From positions 186,001 to 250,000 of the forward strand of contig CALVBS010000002.1 in NCBI GenBank assembly GCA_944325865.1: a DNA stretch of 64,000 bases, read 5' to 3'. The stretch comes from Candidatus Gastranaerophilales bacterium (GTDB lineage: Bacteria; Cyanobacteriota; Vampirovibrionia; Gastranaerophilales; Gastranaerophilaceae). The notes under the pieces were generated by a model. That model saw only the letters and a program-made list of their open reading frames with translations. It did no database searches and was not told the DNA's origin. Of this stretch, positions 18,605 to 27,492 are shown one piece after another (the first letter of the stretch is position 1; each line of letters opens with the position of its first letter). The translations under genes were made by a program, and so were the position numbers.

Positions 18605-19669
18605 TTGACCGACAAAAAACAAAAAATTTTAATAGTAAGACTTTCCTCACTGGGAGATATTCTCCACAATATACCGCTTGCAAATCAATTAAAAAGTGCA
18701 GGCTATGAAGTAGATTGGATTGTGTCGGAAAAAGGTTTTGATTTAATAAAAGATAATCCGTGTGTTGATAATGCAATTCTTGCACCCGTATTAAAATGGA
18801 AGAAAAATGGCTTTTCCTTAATAAGTTTTTGTGAATACCTAAAAATTCTTTTTGGATTAAGACAAAAACATTACGATATAGCCATTGATACACAGGGTAT
18901 TTTCAAAACAATGTACTGGCTGAAATTCTGCGGTGCAAAACGAAGAATCGTTGTTAAAAATGCCAAAGAATTTGCTACCTGGGGAGGGAATGAATTAATT
19001 GAACCTATTTTTCACGGCTGGAAACGTCCGAATGTAATAAATTACCTTGATTTCGCAAAACATCTCGGAATAAATTCTGATGAAATAAAATATACGCTTC
19101 CGGAAACATCAAAAGACACAAAAGAAAAAGTCGATGATTTTTTGAAAAATATTGACAAAACAAAGCCGCTTGTTGTGATTGCCCCTGCAACGACCTGGAG
19201 GCTCAAACACTGGAGTAAAGATAACTGGAAAGAAGTTGTTAATTATCTTGAAGGAAGGGTTAATCTTGTATTCACCGGCGGGCCGAAAGACAAAGAATTA
19301 TTGTCTTACATCGGAGCAGACCGATTTATTAATCTTGCCGGAAAAACCGATTTACGTGATTTACAGGAAATTTTTTCAAGAGCAATTTTAGTTATGGCAC
19401 CCGATTCCGGCTCCGCACATCTGGCACGTGCCACAAACAACCCTGCGGTAATTTCGATTTTCACCTGCACTCCGCCAACACTATTCGGACCTTTCGGAGA
19501 CGATAATAAATATTTTTCAGTTAACGGAAATCTTGACTGCCAGCCTTGTTTCACTAGACATTGTCCGCTTGAAGGAGAGAAGTACGAACAATGTTTAACC
19601 CACCCTTCACCTGAAGAAATTATAAATATTGTAAATAAAGTACTGCAAAATTACAAAAATAGTGTATAA
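18605..19669 (+). CDS. Glycosyltransferase family 9 (heptosyltransferase-like)
   Basis: 354 residues from a TTG start directly after the ROK stop. The N-terminus IVRLSSLGDILHNIPLANQL and the C-terminal APDSGSAHLARATNNP with a later cysteine-rich C-Q-P-C-F-T-R-H-C stretch are typical of GT9, the ADP-heptose:LPS heptosyltransferase family. It would add a heptose or related sugar to the LPS inner core at the inner membrane. No other LPS core genes are adjacent. Pairing with a sugar kinase is suggestive only. Confidence 0.87.
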   Translation: MTDKKQKILIVRLSSLGDILHNIPLANQLKSAGYEVDWIVSEKGFDLIKDNPCVDNAILAPVLKWKKNGFSLISFCEYLKILFGLRQKHYDIAIDTQGIFKTMYWLKFCGAKRRIVVKNAKEFATWGGNELIEPIFHGWKRPNVINYLDFAKHLGINSDEIKYTLPETSKDTKEKVDDFLKNIDKTKPLVVIAPATTWRLKHWSKDNWKEVVNYLEGRVNLVFTGGPKDKELLSYIGADRFINLAGKTDLRDLQEIFSRAILVMAPDSGSAHLARATNNPAVISIFTCTPPTLFGPFGDDNKYFSVNGNLDCQPCFTRHCPLEGEKYEQCLTHPSPEEIINIVNKVLQNYKNSV

Positions 19670-19705
19670 TAAAGTATATTTAAAGCGTCAAGACACGGGA
19701 TTCCA

Positions 19706-21601
19706 ATGAAATTTTTTGATAAAATAAACGAAATTCGAAGAAAGATTTCCGAAGTTGAAAATAACATCTATAGCGGCAAACAGGATTACCTTGAAATTTA
19801 TGAGAGAAATCTTCAGCTGGAGCAGGAAATTGCTGAACGCACGCATGAACTGAATGTGGCAAATCGCAGAATGCTCACATTACAGCATATATGGGAAATG
19901 ATGAATTCCGCAAAACCATTGATTAATGTTCTTGAAACTATTGTAAACAGTATTCAGGGAGAACTCGGATACCTTCACTGTACAATTATGAGAAAACTAC
20001 TTGACGAAAATAATCTGCCCTACCTTTCTGTTGTTGCGGAAGCTAAAGATGCTACAATAGACCGTGCAAACAAAATATTAAACCGTTCAATTCAATCAAG
20101 GAAATTAGCATACACTGAAGGCAGTATCTTTGACGAAACAATTATTACAAGAAAAATAATCCAATCAAAAGATATTGCAGCAACATTAAAAGCCATAATG
20201 CCGGAAATTGAACAAGAAAAAGTAGATGAAATTTTAAGCGACAAAGAAGTAAAATCTATAATTACAATTCCGCTTTATTCAAGAGATACGGCTTTTGGAG
20301 TCTTTTGTGTATTTTCATCCCGCGAAGAGCTTGCTCAGGCCGAAACGGACTTTCTTTCGATGTTTGCAGGCCAAATTGAAATGGCAATAACAATAGCGGA
20401 TCTTTTTGAAGCTGTAAAACAACAGGCTGTAACAGACGGACTTACAGGCCTTTATAACAGAAGGTATTTTGAAGAATATCTTGCCAAGGAAGTCACACGT
20501 TCAAAACGCAGCGGCCAGCCGTTCAGTATCATAGGAATAGATTTAGACTTTCTTAAACAAATTAATGACAAATACGGTCATGCATTTGGTGATATTGCAA
20601 TAAAAGCTGTTGCGGATGTTTTAAAATCAAATGCTCGTTCAATAGATACGGCAGCACGAATGGGCGGAGAGGAATTTAACATAATCCTGCCCGGAATTTC
20701 CTCGGAAGGTGCAATGACAGCTGCAGAAAGAATTCGTAAAACAATAGAAGAAAAGCCTCTTGATACAATAGGCCACGTAACAGCAAGTATCGGTGTGGCA
20801 ACATTTTTAGAACATTCAGATAACATAGAAGAAGTTCTGGAGCTAACGGATCAGGCAATGTATGAATCCAAACGAAACGGCAGAAATCGCGTTACTATGG
20901 CAAAAAATGTATCCGAAACCTCCTGGCAGGAAATTGCGGTCAATACATTCACGGATATTTTGTCAAAACATAATATGCCTATTCCGCAGGAACTTTCGGA
21001 TGACCTGTGCAGAAAATTGAAAGAAAATCAATCTCAGAAAGATGTTTTATATACCGTTGCGGATATACTGACGCTAACATACAATCCGCTGCATGAAAAA
21101 GGAGTTATAAAATCAAAACTTTTAACAGCCGTAAGCCTTGCAAAACGCTTTGACCTGCCGAAAGAAGAGATTGATAAACTCAAAATTGCAATTCTCTTGT
21201 ATGATATAGGGAACCTTATGCTTCCTAAAGAAATTCTTCAAAAAGCAACTCCACTAACAGCAGAAGAAATCGATCATATAAAAGAACATCCGCTTATTGC
21301 GGCAAAAGAAATTCTGCAACCGATATCCTACATTCAGGATATTATACCTATAATTGAACACCACCACGAAAACTGGGACGGCAGCGGATATCCTGCAAAC
21401 ATAAAACATGAAGAAATTCCGCTTACTTCACAAATTATCCTGATTGTGGATTCTTATTTTGCTCTGACAGAACAGCGTCCATACAGAAACAAATTGTCTC
21501 CGAAAGATGCCTTAATTGAAATCAAAAAAGATTCGGGCAAAAAATGGAATGAAACTTTGGTCAATGAATTTATCACGCTTATTGAACACGATTTGAATTA
21601 G
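19706..21601 (+). CDS. GAF-GGDEF-degenerate HD-GYP signalling protein
   Basis: 631 residues. Order: coiled coil (5-60), GAF-like domain (65-235), GGDEF domain (240-400) with intact active site GGEEF (320-324) and an inhibitory site RSID (311-314), then an HD-GYP-like domain (450-630). The GYP part is present (HHHENWDGSGYP, 552-563; DSYFALTEQRPYR), but the HD dyad reads YD (499-500) in LLYDIGN instead of HDxGK, and the first metal His is missing. So cyclic-di-GMP synthesis is likely and phosphodiesterase activity unlikely. The HD-GYP part may be a sensor or partner domain. Cytoplasmic; no membrane segment. Confidence 0.85.
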   Translation: MKFFDKINEIRRKISEVENNIYSGKQDYLEIYERNLQLEQEIAERTHELNVANRRMLTLQHIWEMMNSAKPLINVLETIVNSIQGELGYLHCTIMRKLLDENNLPYLSVVAEAKDATIDRANKILNRSIQSRKLAYTEGSIFDETIITRKIIQSKDIAATLKAIMPEIEQEKVDEILSDKEVKSIITIPLYSRDTAFGVFCVFSSREELAQAETDFLSMFAGQIEMAITIADLFEAVKQQAVTDGLTGLYNRRYFEEYLAKEVTRSKRSGQPFSIIGIDLDFLKQINDKYGHAFGDIAIKAVADVLKSNARSIDTAARMGGEEFNIILPGISSEGAMTAAERIRKTIEEKPLDTIGHVTASIGVATFLEHSDNIEEVLELTDQAMYESKRNGRNRVTMAKNVSETSWQEIAVNTFTDILSKHNMPIPQELSDDLCRKLKENQSQKDVLYTVADILTLTYNPLHEKGVIKSKLLTAVSLAKRFDLPKEEIDKLKIAILLYDIGNLMLPKEILQKATPLTAEEIDHIKEHPLIAAKEILQPISYIQDIIPIIEHHHENWDGSGYPANIKHEEIPLTSQIILIVDSYFALTEQRPYRNKLSPKDALIEIKKDSGKKWNETLVNEFITLIEHDLN

Positions 21602-21605
21602 AATT

Positions 21606-22511
21606 ATGAAAGAAAAAGATTTTATAAATACAATTAAAACCGTTTTAAATTCAAAATATATAGGTGATGATTGTGCTTATTTAGAGGATTTAGGTATAGT
21701 AGTGACGCAGGATAGCCTTGTGGAAGATGTACATTTCAAAAGGTGTTACATAACACCTTATCAGCTTGGCTGGAAATCAGCGATGGTAAACATATCCGAC
21801 ATATGTGCAAGCGGAGCAAAACCTGTATATCTGACCGTTTCGCTATCACTGCCAAAAGATATAACAACCGAATTTGTAGAAGAATTTTATAAAGGTCTGA
21901 AAGACGCAGCAGGAAATGCACAAATCGTAGGAGGAGATATTACCGGCAGTGACAGGATATTCATCTCCGTAACAGCCATAGGTTCAAGTACAGGAAGAAA
22001 CATTTCATCAAGAAAAAATGCCCGTATCGGCCAAAAAATTATTGTTTCAGGACAACATGGAGCATCTGCCGCAGGTTTAAAAGATCTTATTGCCGGCAAA
22101 AAAGACAGCAAATTTATTCATAAACATCTTATGCCGGAAGCACGTCTTGAATTTTCTAAAAAAATAGCAGTGACGGAAAAATCTGCTTATGCTATGATGG
22201 ATACATCAGACGGTCTCATGGATGCATTGTCTCAAATAGCCGAAAACAGCAAAGTTATGGCGGAAGTTGACTTTACAAGGATACCGTATGATAAAGAACT
22301 GGAACATTATGAAAATTACAGGGATTTGATTTTCTATGGCGGAGAAGACTATGAACTGATAGCATCCGTTGACAATCCGCAGGACTTCACTGTAATAGGT
22401 GAAATTAAAGAAGGTGAAGGGATAACGATACTAAACCTTAACGGAAAAACTGTTCATTACACAAAAGAAGATATAGAAAAAAATCTCTACAATCATTTCA
22501 AGGAGCAATAA
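21606..22511 (+). CDS. thiL: Thiamine-monophosphate kinase
   Basis: 301 residues. ThiL phosphorylates thiamine monophosphate to the active cofactor thiamine diphosphate. Landmarks: IGDDCAYLE (19-27), VTQDSLVEDVHF (33-44), a conserved M-V-N-I-S-D-I-x-A-S-G-A-K-P, GGDITGSDRI and MMDTSDGLMDAL. It follows the GGDEF gene by 4 nt and overlaps ispD by one base (TAATG), so translation is coupled. No TPP riboswitch was seen upstream. Confidence 0.92.
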   Translation: MKEKDFINTIKTVLNSKYIGDDCAYLEDLGIVVTQDSLVEDVHFKRCYITPYQLGWKSAMVNISDICASGAKPVYLTVSLSLPKDITTEFVEEFYKGLKDAAGNAQIVGGDITGSDRIFISVTAIGSSTGRNISSRKNARIGQKIIVSGQHGASAAGLKDLIAGKKDSKFIHKHLMPEARLEFSKKIAVTEKSAYAMMDTSDGLMDALSQIAENSKVMAEVDFTRIPYDKELEHYENYRDLIFYGGEDYELIASVDNPQDFTVIGEIKEGEGITILNLNGKTVHYTKEDIEKNLYNHFKEQ

Positions 22512-23161
22512 TGAAAATTAATGCGATAATAACGGCAGGCGGAACCTCTTCAAGATTCGGGAACAAAAATAAACTTCTGGAATTAATCAACGGCAAAGAA
22601 GTTATCAAATATACCGTTGATGCCTTTCGTTATGCAAACGTTGATGAAATCATAATTTGTGCAAATTTATCCATTATGGATGAATTAAAAGAAATTTTTA
22701 AAGATTATGAAAAAGTAAGAATAATCGAAGGCGGAGCCACCCGTCAGCAGTCCGTTTATAACGGTCTTCTCGCAGACAAATGTGATTACGTAGTTATCCA
22801 CGACGGAGCTAGACCTATCATTTCAACTGAACTTATTAATATCTGTATAGAAATGGTAAAAGAACAAAAAGCCTTAACTGTTGTGACGAAAACCATTGAT
22901 ACAATTAAAGAAGTTGAAAACGGAAAAATCATAAAGACAATAGACAGAGCAAAACTCTATAATACACAGACGCCGCAGGCATTTGAATATGAATTAATTT
23001 TAGATGCACATAAAAAATACGAAGGGAAAAACTTTACCGACGATGCGGGGATGATAGAAAAGATGAGGAAACCGGTCTATATTATCGACGGCAGTTATAA
23101 AAATATTAAAATTACAACCCGCAGTGATATTGCTTTAGCCAAAATTTATCTAGAGGAATAA
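22511..23161 (+). CDS. ispD: 2-C-methyl-D-erythritol 4-phosphate cytidylyltransferase
   Basis: 216 residues. IspD makes CDP-methylerythritol in the non-mevalonate isoprenoid pathway. The nucleotide-binding ITAGGTSSRFGNKNKLL (7-23) is typical, with VIHDGARP (around 95-102) and a C-terminal D-D-A-G-M region. The loop that usually reads G-x-G-x-R is GGTSSRFG. Length is normal. Its start overlaps the thiL stop. The downstream gene is convergent, two bases away. Confidence 0.9.
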   Translation: MKINAIITAGGTSSRFGNKNKLLELINGKEVIKYTVDAFRYANVDEIIICANLSIMDELKEIFKDYEKVRIIEGGATRQQSVYNGLLADKCDYVVIHDGARPIISTELINICIEMVKEQKALTVVTKTIDTIKEVENGKIIKTIDRAKLYNTQTPQAFEYELILDAHKKYEGKNFTDDAGMIEKMRKPVYIIDGSYKNIKITTRSDIALAKIYLEE

Positions 23162-23163
23162 TA

Positions 23164-24402
23164 TTATAATCCGGACAGTTCTTTCCATTCTTTTGCAACA
23201 CGGTCAAGGATTTCTTTTGTGGGAGCTTTGTCAAGCAGAATTTCCTGAACAGCGGCATTAATAAGATTATTTATATCTTTCTGGTTTCTTGCAGATCTCA
23301 TTACAGGCTGAACCCTGTTTAGTTGTTTTGCACTGATAACCCTTGCTTTTGCCGTCAAATCATCTTTTGCATATGTGTTATAAAAATCGTTATTCAAAGT
23401 CTCTTTGTTTACGGCAATGACATTGGTAAGCTTTGCAAGTTCAAGCTGATTTTCCGAATTGGTCAGAAAGAGAGCAAATTTTAGTGCTGCATCTTTATGG
23501 TGTGCTTTTAAGGGGATAACAAAATTCATCAGAGAAAAATCATTCTGCCCTAAATCCCCGATTACTTGAAACGCAACATCGGTATTTTTGTATGTCGAAG
23601 GAGCATTTTCTTTAATCATTGTGAGAAAATTTGCACCTGCCTGAAAAATTACAATATTACCCGCCATATATTTTTCAAGGGCTTCACGGTGTGTCTGCGT
23701 AATTGATTCTTTCGGTATAAGGTTTTTAGCATACAAATCCTTAAAAAACTCAAAAACTCTGACTGACTGTTCTGAATTTATATTTTCATAACCGTTGACA
23801 CCGTATTTATTGAGTATTTTTAACATTGTATCGTTTTCCGTAATATTAGGCAAAAGTACATACGCTCCGGTTTTTTCTTTTATCGCCGGAGCAATTTTCC
23901 CTGCCTGCTCATATGTCTCCGGCACATTAACTCCGGCTTTGGCCAGTAAATCTTTATTGTAAATGGTGACGGCAGATGTTGCATACCACGGGAGAGAATA
24001 GAGTTTTCCGTTGTAGGTAAGAGAATCTATAATCTCAGGGACAAACTGTTCTCCGGCAGATTTCGGGATTTCATACAATGCACCTTTTTGAGCGAGAGTT
24101 GCGGAAAAATCGGGATTCAGGTTAATCAAATCAGGCGGGTTATCGCTTAAAACAGATGCAAGGGTTCGTTTCTCTCCCTCCGAGAAAGGAACATCAATCC
24201 ATTTGATTTTAATACCCGGATTTTGCTGCTCAAAGTCTGCGATAACTCCGTTCATATAGTCCGAAAAATCACTCATCTGCAATGTCCAGAAAATAACTTC
24301 ATTTTGACTTTTCTGTTTTTGCTTCAAACTCATAAAAACAGCAAATACAACTGTTATGCAAATGACAGTAACCGCAAGAACCGTAATAAGTTTTTTCATC
24401 AT
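23164..24402 (-). CDS. ABC-type extracellular solute-binding protein (family 1)
   Basis: 412 residues. An N-terminal hydrophobic segment (about 4-24) without a lipobox Cys is followed by the UgpB/MalE-like family 1 fold (VIFWTLQMSDFSDYMNG; PDLINLNPDFSATLAQKG; LYSLPWYATSAVTIYNKDLL). Such proteins usually bind sugars or glycerol-phosphate derivatives for an ABC importer. No permease or ATPase gene is nearby, so it is an orphan in this window. The first methionine of the MMKK pair follows GGGGAA; the frame extends upstream to 24489 only across the divergent rarA promoter. Confidence 0.83.
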   Translation of the reverse strand: MMKKLITVLAVTVICITVVFAVFMSLKQKQKSQNEVIFWTLQMSDFSDYMNGVIADFEQQNPGIKIKWIDVPFSEGEKRTLASVLSDNPPDLINLNPDFSATLAQKGALYEIPKSAGEQFVPEIIDSLTYNGKLYSLPWYATSAVTIYNKDLLAKAGVNVPETYEQAGKIAPAIKEKTGAYVLLPNITENDTMLKILNKYGVNGYENINSEQSVRVFEFFKDLYAKNLIPKESITQTHREALEKYMAGNIVIFQAGANFLTMIKENAPSTYKNTDVAFQVIGDLGQNDFSLMNFVIPLKAHHKDAALKFALFLTNSENQLELAKLTNVIAVNKETLNNDFYNTYAKDDLTAKARVISAKQLNRVQPVMRSARNQKDINNLINAAVQEILLDKAPTKEILDRVAKEWKELSGL

Positions 24403-24422
24403 AACATTTCCCCGAATTAAAA

Positions 24423-24450
24423 TGGACAATACTTTCTTTAATGCTACAAT
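24423..24450 (+). promoter_or_regulatory. rarA promoter, predicted leaderless
   Basis: TGGACA (24423-24428), 16-nt spacer, TACAAT (24445-24450), then 6 nt to the ATG at 24457. No Shine-Dalgarno lies before the ATG. Confidence 0.6.
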
Positions 24451-24456
24451 TATACT

Positions 24457-25689
24457 ATGAATAATCTGTTTACGGAACTGGAAAATCAAAATAAGCAGGT
24501 GCCTTTAGCAGAACTTCTACGCCCGAAAACCATTGAAGAGTTTGTCGGGCAGAGTAATGTCGTATCACCAAACAGCCCTATATTAAATCTTTTAAAAACG
24601 CAAAGACTTTTTTCGCTTATTTTCTGGGGGACTCCCGGCTGCGGTAAAACAACTCTTGCAAGACTGATTGCTACAAAAACAAACGCGAATTTTATTGAGA
24701 TTTCCGCTGTAACTTCAGGTGTAAAAGAGATTAAAGATGCGGTTGAAAGTGCAAAGATGGCACTGAGAAGCGGCGTTAAAACTATTTTATTTATTGATGA
24801 AATTCACAGGTATTCAAAAACCCAGCAGGATGCACTCCTGCCACATCTTGAAAACGGAACATTGTTTTTAATAGGCTCTACAACCGAAAACCCGTCATTT
24901 CAGGTTATACCGGCACTGCTTTCGAGAGTTCAGGTAATAAGGTTAAACTCCATAGATGATGAAAGTATGCAAAAGATAATTATGCGGGGATTTTCATATC
25001 TTGCAAAACATTACATGCCGATGGACTGCGAGGGTGGAGTGTTAGATTTTATAGTGAATCTTGCCCGCGGGGATGCAAGATATGCACTTAATGTTGTGGA
25101 GAATGCCTATTTTGCAAGCGACCTTGTTGACGGGCGAAGAAACTTAACAGTAAAAATCATTGAAGAAATCTGCCAGAAACGAAATACCCGCTACTCCAGA
25201 CAGGAGCATTACGACTGTGCTTCTGCGTTTCAGAAGAGTTTGAGAGGCTCCGATGCGGATGCTGCGGTTTATTATCTTGCAAAAATGATTGCAGCAGGAG
25301 AAGATCCCCGATTTATTGCACGCCGTCTCATAGTTTGTGCTGCAGAAGATGTCGGGAATGCTGATCCGATGGCAGTTCAGGTGGCGGTAAATGCATATCG
25401 GGCAGTTGAACTTCTTGGAATGCCCGAAGGAAGAATTCCTCTGGCACAGGCCGTTATATACGTTGCCAAGGCTAAAAAATCCAATCAAGCTGCATGTGCC
25501 ATTGATAAAGCATTAGCAGATATTGAAAGCGGTAATGATTTTCCGCCGCCTATGCACTTAAGAGACGCACACTACAAAGATGCAAAAAATTACGGTTTCG
25601 GTATAGGATATATTTATACGCATGATGCCCCTGATGTGTACCAACAGTTTTTGCCGGATGAGCTTGTAGGGAAAAAATACGTGGAATAA
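24457..25689 (+). CDS. rarA: Replication-associated recombination protein A (MgsA/RarA), AAA+ ATPase
   Basis: 410 residues. The clamp-loader-like N-terminus has RPKTIEEFVGQ (22-32), Walker A GTPGCGKT (58-65), Walker B LFIDEIHR and sensor 1 GSTTENPSF. The C-terminal MgsA domain has GSDADAAVYYLAKMIAAGED, FIARRLIV, AAEDVGNADP and a final GFGIGYIYTHDAP. RarA acts at stalled replication forks and interacts with SSB. Convergent with the XRE gene at 26.0 kb across the repeat region. Confidence 0.93.
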   Translation: MNNLFTELENQNKQVPLAELLRPKTIEEFVGQSNVVSPNSPILNLLKTQRLFSLIFWGTPGCGKTTLARLIATKTNANFIEISAVTSGVKEIKDAVESAKMALRSGVKTILFIDEIHRYSKTQQDALLPHLENGTLFLIGSTTENPSFQVIPALLSRVQVIRLNSIDDESMQKIIMRGFSYLAKHYMPMDCEGGVLDFIVNLARGDARYALNVVENAYFASDLVDGRRNLTVKIIEEICQKRNTRYSRQEHYDCASAFQKSLRGSDADAAVYYLAKMIAAGEDPRFIARRLIVCAAEDVGNADPMAVQVAVNAYRAVELLGMPEGRIPLAQAVIYVAKAKKSNQAACAIDKALADIESGNDFPPPMHLRDAHYKDAKNYGFGIGYIYTHDAPDVYQQFLPDELVGKKYVE

Positions 25690-25769
25690 AATTGCTGCCC
25701 TATTTTATAAAGATTTTATCCTCTTTTTTAAAGGGGTGCATAAGCGCCATCTTTCTAATAATGGAAATA

Positions 25770-26001
25770 AAAAGCCTCCCTTAATAAGGGAGGTGTCACG
25801 AAGTGACGGAGGGTTTAAAAGCTATGCAGGTAAGAAATCCCCCTCCCCCCTTTAGAAAAGGGGGCAAATAGAAAGCATCCCTATTAAGGGAGGTGTCACG
25901 AAGTGACGGAGGGTTTAAAAGCTATGCAGGTAAGAAATCCCCCCTCCCCCCCTTTAGAAAAGGGGGCAAATAGAAAGCATCCCTATTAAGGGAGGCTTTT
26001 A
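25770..26001. repeat. Two tandem copies of a 100-bp repeat inserted in a terminator hairpin
   Basis: Units 25786-25885 (100 bp) and 25886-25987 (102 bp) are identical apart from C-run length (CCCCCTCCCCCC against CCCCCCTCCCCCCC). Each begins AAGGGAGGTGTCACGAAGTG, contains the small palindrome GTCAC-GAA-GTGAC, and has a C-tract/G-tract hairpin (CCCTTTAGAAAAGGG). The outermost flanks, AAAAGCCTCCC on the left and GGGAGGCTTTT on the right, would form one terminator between rarA and the XRE gene if the units were removed. So the element appears to have inserted in the loop and then duplicated. The rest of the 350-bp gap holds nothing else I can support. Confidence 0.75.
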
Positions 26002-26041
26002 CATTTCTTCCCCATTTGTTCCATTAGTAACAAAATGTTAA

Positions 26042-26248
26042 CTATTTATCTTCAACTTCAATCAAAATATCATGGATGCTGCATTTGAAAAATTTGCTTA
26101 TTGTTTCCAATGTACTTAATTTGTAATCATGATGTTTACCACTAAATAAATTGCTCACAGTCCCAACACTCAATTTTGTGGCTTTAACAATATCATCTTG
26201 AGTGTATCTTTTTTCCCATTTGACATTATAGAGGTTAACAATATACAT
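26042..26248 (-). CDS. Small XRE-family (Cro/CI-type) transcription regulator
   Basis: 68 residues, a single HTH domain: QDDIVKATKLSVGTVSNLFSG forms helices 2-3, followed by a hydrophobic dimer helix (LSTLETISKFFKCSIHDILIE). No sensor domain. It is divergent from the 26.3 kb gene, and the space between carries repeated AATAGAA/TTCTATT half-sites, so it probably controls that gene and itself. Confidence 0.8.
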   Translation of the reverse strand: MYIVNLYNVKWEKRYTQDDIVKATKLSVGTVSNLFSGKHHDYKLSTLETISKFFKCSIHDILIEVEDK

Positions 26249-26277
26249 ATTAAACAGTATAAATTATTTTATTGCAG

Positions 26278-26324
26278 TTGACTTTTTTTATAATAGAATA
26301 TAGAATATTTCTATTACAATAGAA
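26278..26324 (+). promoter_or_regulatory. Promoter with operator-like repeats for the 26.3 kb gene
   Basis: TTGACT (26278-26283), 17 nt, TAGAAT (26301-26306). Around the -10 lie AATAGAA (26292-26298), ATAGAA (26300-26305), TTCTATT (26309-26315) and AATAGAA (26318-26324); the last two form a dyad separated by AC. A repressor bound here would cover the -10 box and the start site. The adjacent XRE gene is the obvious candidate regulator. Confidence 0.55.
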
Positions 26325-26347
26325 GATACGTAAGATTACTTTATAAT

Positions 26348-26641
26348 ATGGAGAAAATAAATATTAATAACAAAGAAATCCAAGATATGTTGGTAGTACT
26401 TGATTTCCAGATAGAATCCGTCAAAAGTATTACAAAATTACTCGCACAGGTTAGAGATTGTCCGGATATAACACTTTTAGATGTAGCAAATACCGCCGAT
26501 ATATTAACAAAAGAACTTGAAGATATTTATAATAATTATCAGAAAATATCCGATGTCTGTGAACAATGCCTTACGGCAATAAAAATACAGGAAAATAAAT
26601 CGGCACAACAGCAAAACAAATCGGAAAAACAAATTAAATAA
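26348..26641 (+). CDS. Hypothetical helical protein
   Basis: 97 residues, acidic and predicted helical, with no motif I recognise and a Gln/Lys-rich tail. No Shine-Dalgarno precedes the ATG. The gene starts about 35 nt after the predicted promoter start and overlaps the convergent TPR gene by 8 nt. Its only clue is the operator-rich promoter shared with the XRE regulator. Confidence 0.6.
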   Translation: MEKININNKEIQDMLVVLDFQIESVKSITKLLAQVRDCPDITLLDVANTADILTKELEDIYNNYQKISDVCEQCLTAIKIQENKSAQQQNKSEKQIK

Positions 26642-27392
26642 CGTTGAACGGTTTTGTTTTTGTAAGTGATTTTAATTTTTCCAGTCTGGCCTTAACAAAC
26701 GGGGCATGGTGTGAATTAGGCTTTTTCACGAGAAATTTTCTGTAATATCTCTGTGCATCCGCTCTCATGCCCAGCTTATCAAAGCATTTTGCTATGCCTA
26801 AATAGGCACGGTAATATTCGGGGTTTAGTTTTAGTATTTGGTTAAGTAATATTGAGGCTTCTTTATATTTTTCAATTTTAATAAGAAGTTCGGCTTTGTG
26901 TTCATAAGCTTTAACGAATTTCGGAGAGTTTTCAATAAGTTTTTGATAAATCATTAAAGCCATGTCATACTCTTCGCATGACTCGTGTGCAATTCCGAGC
27001 TGCAAAATAGCGTCAGGCTTCTCAGGATTTATCTGGATTGCCTGTATAAAACTTTTTATTGCACCGCAAGGGATACCTTCTTTCAAGTGGCAGATTCCCA
27101 TTTCGTAATAAGCTTCATAAAAATCAGGTTTCAAGCCTGCGGCTTTGTCCAGATATTTGATTGCCTTTGTATAATTTTCAAGGTTTTTATAGCAAAGTCC
27201 GAGGCCATAGTAAGAATTTGCATTTTCGCGTTCAATAAGAATCGCATTAAGGTAGTTTGAAATAGCTTCTCTGTAGGAACTTTTCAACCTTAATGCATCT
27301 GCAATTCTGCAGAATGATTCCTGCGGGGAAGTTGTTTGGGAAAGTAATTCTTTTTTATTGCTTGATTCCGACAAAATGACCTCTCTTAACAT
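26634..27392 (-). CDS. TPR-repeat protein
   Basis: 252 residues with about six tandem tetratricopeptide repeats from residue 20 to 235 (for example YGLGLCYKNLENYTKAIKYL and YEMGICHLKEGIPCGAIKSF, each 34 residues apart). No signal peptide or catalytic domain, so it is probably a cytoplasmic protein-binding scaffold. It is divergent from the 27.5 kb secreted pair; their 5' regions overlap. Confidence 0.8.
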   Translation of the reverse strand: MLREVILSESSNKKELLSQTTSPQESFCRIADALRLKSSYREAISNYLNAILIERENANSYYGLGLCYKNLENYTKAIKYLDKAAGLKPDFYEAYYEMGICHLKEGIPCGAIKSFIQAIQINPEKPDAILQLGIAHESCEEYDMALMIYQKLIENSPKFVKAYEHKAELLIKIEKYKEASILLNQILKLNPEYYRAYLGIAKCFDKLGMRADAQRYYRKFLVKKPNSHHAPFVKARLEKLKSLTKTKPFNVI

Positions 27393-27456
27393 ATTTAATT
27401 TTACTTTTTTTTCTCTATGTGATGAACAATCTTTGGATTTATACGGTTATCAATCA

Positions 27457-27486
27457 TTGGATTTATTATTTTTCTTATGCTATAAC
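27457..27486 (+). promoter_or_regulatory. Promoter of the 27.5 kb secreted pair, predicted leaderless
   Basis: TTGGAT (27457-27462), 18 nt, extended -10 TGC-TATAAC (27481-27486), then 6 nt to the ATG at 27493. No Shine-Dalgarno. Confidence 0.6.
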
Positions 27487-27492
27487 TTTAAT

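Noticed and set aside
25786-25987. CRISPR-like tandem structure
   Set aside because: Two contiguous near-identical 100-bp units without unique spacers and no cas genes; it is a tandem duplication.
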